A stretch of 64,000 bases of DNA from Aureimonas sp. AU20 (GTDB lineage: Bacteria > Pseudomonadota > Alphaproteobacteria > Rhizobiales > Rhizobiaceae). Both the position numbers and the translations under genes were made by a program. Below the pieces are notes generated by a model. The model did not search any database. It saw nothing but the letters and a program-made list of their open reading frames with translations, and was not told the DNA's origin. Location of the stretch: contig NZ_CP006367.1 of assembly GCF_001442755.1 (NCBI RefSeq), positions 1,240,001-1,304,000 of the forward strand, written 5' to 3'. The number at the start of each line of letters is the position of its first letter. Position 1 is the first letter of the stretch. This document shows positions 61,970 through 64,000 of this stretch, piece by piece.

Positions 61970-62971
61970 TCATGGCGCAGCCGGAAAATCGGAGCGTTGA
62001 TGGTCCTCAACAAGAGCCCGCAGAGCGGCCGGTTCGACGACCTCGACCTTGTCGCCCCACTGGTAGAGGAACCAAGCCATCTCAAGGTGACCAGCAGCGT
62101 GGAAGCGAACAGTCAGCGATCCGTCGGCGCTCTCCTCGATAGTTTGATCCGGGTGAAATCGGAAGCCACGCGCGTTCGCGGCTACGTCCGGCAGGAAGCG
62201 CCAGACGACCTCTCCATACTCATCCTTGTTCTGGAACACGCCGAACGCACGCTTGGCGTGATCAGCGAGTGAGAACTCCTGGGGCACATGTGAGCGCGCG
62301 GACATCATTTCCACGTTCGCCATCCGGTCGAGGCGCCAGAGGCTCGGCTCGCCTTCCATTCTCTTCGCAGTAAGCGCCACGAGGTAGGTCCGATGGCCTG
62401 TGATGAGGCCATAGGGGTGGACGACCTGACGCTTGACGCCGCCGGTGCCGCGATAGTCGAAGCCAACTTGCTTCATGGCGAGGAGCGCATCACTAATGGG
62501 TTCGATGACGGCCCGGTCCTGAAGCGGCCGAGGTCCTGGACGGGCAGCGAGGTGGTAGCTCTGCAGCATCGCCTCGATGTCGGTTTCCGCTCGTGACCTC
62601 ATCTTGTCCGGCAATAGCATGCGGACCACTGCCAGAACCTTCTCCAGCCGTTCGACATCGCCTGGGTCTCCAACCGTCCTCGCGGAGGTGACGCTGCGCT
62701 CGAGCGCAGCGACATCGCGGGCGCCGATCGCCGATAAATCCCTAATGCGGCCGCGCCGAAGCCAGACCGTTTTTCCCTCCGGTTCGGTCCTGTCCTCGTA
62801 AGCGTCCGGGAAAAGAGCCTGCAGTTCGCTCAAGATACGCTGCGTGCGCCGTCTCGCTGCTTCCGTTCCCCCGCCCCAGCGTTGGTCGATCTCCGAGAGC
62901 GTCATGCCGCTGTGGCGGGCTGACAGGTCAAGGGCGAGACGGAGCAGTTCGCCAGCCTTGGCATAGCTCAT
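61970..62971 (-). CDS. WYL domain-containing transcriptional regulator
   Basis: A 333-residue protein with an N-terminal winged-HTH (about 1-60), a WYL domain at about 140-215 (VGFDYRGTGGVKRQVVHPYG and TYLVALTAKRMEGEPSLWRL, ending at DRMANVEM) and a C-terminal WCX-type extension to residue 333. WYL proteins bind nucleic-acid or nucleotide ligands and are common regulators of defence islands and DNA-damage genes. It is divergent from the DUF4258 gene (95-bp gap) and upstream of the macro-like gene. Confidence 0.88.
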   Translation of the reverse strand: MSYAKAGELLRLALDLSARHSGMTLSEIDQRWGGGTEAARRRTQRILSELQALFPDAYEDRTEPEGKTVWLRRGRIRDLSAIGARDVAALERSVTSARTVGDPGDVERLEKVLAVVRMLLPDKMRSRAETDIEAMLQSYHLAARPGPRPLQDRAVIEPISDALLAMKQVGFDYRGTGGVKRQVVHPYGLITGHRTYLVALTAKRMEGEPSLWRLDRMANVEMMSARSHVPQEFSLADHAKRAFGVFQNKDEYGEVVWRFLPDVAANARGFRFHPDQTIEESADGSLTVRFHAAGHLEMAWFLYQWGDKVEVVEPAALRALVEDHQRSDFPAAP

Positions 62972-63066
62972 GAAGGTGTCCCCCGTCCTTCAGTGATGGG
63001 ACGACCATTTTCGTCGCCCCTATCCTCTATCTCTCCACTGGCGGACAATTCAGTCGGAGACAAGGT

Positions 63067-63345
63067 ATGGAAGGGCTCTACACCAGCGGTCACGCGGCAG
63101 CACGCATGAACCAGCGGGGTATTCGCGAGGAGACCATCGAGACCCTCCTGAGCTTTGGCGAGCGAAAGCGATCGCATGGCGCCGACCTTTACTTCATGGA
63201 CCGGACCGCCCGCCGGCGGGCTCGCGACGAGCTCGGCGCCAAGGTTTTTGCCCGGATCGAGAAGAGTCTCGATGCCTACGTCGTCGTCGGCGACGACGGG
63301 ACGCTTGTCACTGTGGCCAAGCGCCTGCGTCGCCTACGCGACTGA
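63067..63345 (+). CDS. DUF4258 domain-containing protein
   Basis: A 92-residue protein: HAAARMNQRGIREETIETLL near the N-terminus and GADLYFMDRTA, then VVVGDDGTLVTVAKR, matching DUF4258 (PF14076), a small RelE/BECR-like fold found near toxins and in mobile DNA. The start codon follows GGAGACAAGGT. Function is unknown; a toxin or RNase-like activity would be speculative. It precedes the edge gene by 45 bp on the same strand. Confidence 0.78.
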   Translation: MEGLYTSGHAAARMNQRGIREETIETLLSFGERKRSHGADLYFMDRTARRRARDELGAKVFARIEKSLDAYVVVGDDGTLVTVAKRLRRLRD

Positions 63346-63390
63346 GCGCATCCTCTAACCGGCGTTCCCACCACCTTAGACGGAGATTCC

Positions 63391-64000
63391 ATGCCGCTCA
63401 GACGTCATCGTGCCCGACGTTCATTCGCTGCTTCCCTTGGCGGATTCGTCGATCTGCCGTTCGGTGCGTACGAGAAGCATGTACTGCGGAGCTATGCGCT
63501 GACGGTCTTGCGGCCCGGTCGGGGCAAGACCAAGCTCGAGATCACCGACGAGCTGATCGAATGGTACAAGTCGCACCGTCGCCTTCTCGGCTTCCGCGTG
63601 GGCCCGATCGATACCTGGATCCGGGAGGCCGAAAGCGCTCGACGTTCAAGCTTTGGCAACACCTTGCGCTTCACTCCGAGCAACCTGCCAGAACTCACGG
63701 AGGCAACGCCCAAGGTATCGGCGTTCCAGTCCCGCGTCGACTGGATCGGTCGAACGCTTATCTTGGAGCCCGCCGAAGTCTCTCTTCTGGGCGCCGTAGC
63801 GCGGCTGACGCAGGTTCCGAGGTTCCGTGAACTGATCGGCGCTGCGTCCGGATGCATGCGCGATGATGACGAGGTGCCGATCAAGAATGCCGCGCACATG
63901 GCGGGGTTGTCGGAGCGCGACACACAACTCCTCGGTGCCTGCCGGACAGCGCTTTTCCAACTCGGTCTCCTTGAGGACCGAGGCGGCTTCGACGTTGCTC
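63391..64000 (+). CDS. Unrecognised protein, N-terminal part, cut by right edge
   Basis: The frame is open from ATG at 63391 to the window end (203 codons, no stop), starting MPLRRHRARRSFAASLGGFV. CGGAGATTCC precedes the ATG. The visible part is helical and basic at the N-terminus, with LRSYALTVLRPGRGKTKLEI near 40-60 and LGAVARLTQVPRFRELIGAA near 145. GRGKTK is not followed by a typical Walker A context, so it is not claimed as a P-loop. Helical repeats near 145-200 could be a winged or regulatory domain. Same strand as the DUF4258 gene, likely an operon. Confidence 0.6.
   Translation, partial: MPLRRHRARRSFAASLGGFVDLPFGAYEKHVLRSYALTVLRPGRGKTKLEITDELIEWYKSHRRLLGFRVGPIDTWIREAESARRSSFGNTLRFTPSNLPELTEATPKVSAFQSRVDWIGRTLILEPAEVSLLGAVARLTQVPRFRELIGAASGCMRDDDEVPIKNAAHMAGLSERDTQLLGACRTALFQLGLLEDRGGFDVA

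Noticed and set aside
63520-63540. GRGKTK in the edge gene as a P-loop ATPase motif
   Set aside because: The surrounding residues do not form a Walker A strand-loop-helix (GxxxxGK[ST]) and no Walker B is visible in the part present.

Overview
The window is high-GC DNA (G+C-rich third codon positions, short gaps, many 4-bp ATGA/GTGA gene overlaps) from an alphaproteobacterium. The gene families fit the Hyphomicrobiales (Rhizobiales): ExoP-like BY-kinase, ExoM-like glycosyltransferase, HglS, and a full CtrA-type TTAA-N7-TTAAC site. The genus cannot be fixed from sequence alone; Aurantimonadaceae is a weak guess. No rRNA, tRNA, CRISPR array or intact insertion sequence was seen.

Region 1 (1-4416, minus strand) is the end of a surface-polysaccharide operon: an unknown protein, an exported clan GH-A type glycosidase-like protein, a polysaccharide pyruvyl transferase and an SGNH hydrolase running off the left edge. 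Region 2 (4.8-16.7 kb) is metabolic: an SDR, an Orn/Lys/Arg decarboxylase with a downstream GNAT acetyltransferase, an LpxO-like membrane-anchored hydroxylase, and a GntR-controlled PotABCD-type ABC importer ending in an Asp/Glu/hydantoin racemase. The importer operon carries two structured spacers: a hairpin array and a 163-bp element with 14-bp terminal inverted repeats.

Region 3 (17.0-41.9 kb) is a large Wzx/Wzy-type exopolysaccharide locus. It holds an exported GH10 xylanase, a 1580-residue RTX protein with an embedded GH16 domain, UDP-glucose dehydrogenase, UDP-glucuronate decarboxylase (UDP-xylose), Wzc, a Wzy-like polymerase, two flippases, an acyltransferase, a UDP-uronate epimerase, six glycosyltransferases and the initiating undecaprenyl-phosphate sugar transferase. 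Together they predict a polymer containing glucuronate and/or galacturonate and xylose, probably acylated and perhaps pyruvylated, with dedicated hydrolases for trimming or release.

Region 4 (42.7-47.5 kb) is a lysine/pipecolate catabolic trio (amaB, amaA, hglS). Region 5 (47.6-60.4 kb) is an array of divergent regulator/enzyme pairs (AraC, two HxlR, two LysR, MarR with a flavin monooxygenase, EthD protein, FMN reductase, SDRs and an NTF2-like protein), several with clear dyad operators between the genes. Region 6 (60.4-64.0 kb) has a different flavour: an uncharacterised protein with a macro-domain-like C-terminus, a WYL-domain regulator, a DUF4258 protein and an unrecognised gene cut by the right edge. 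It could be the edge of an accessory or defence-type island.
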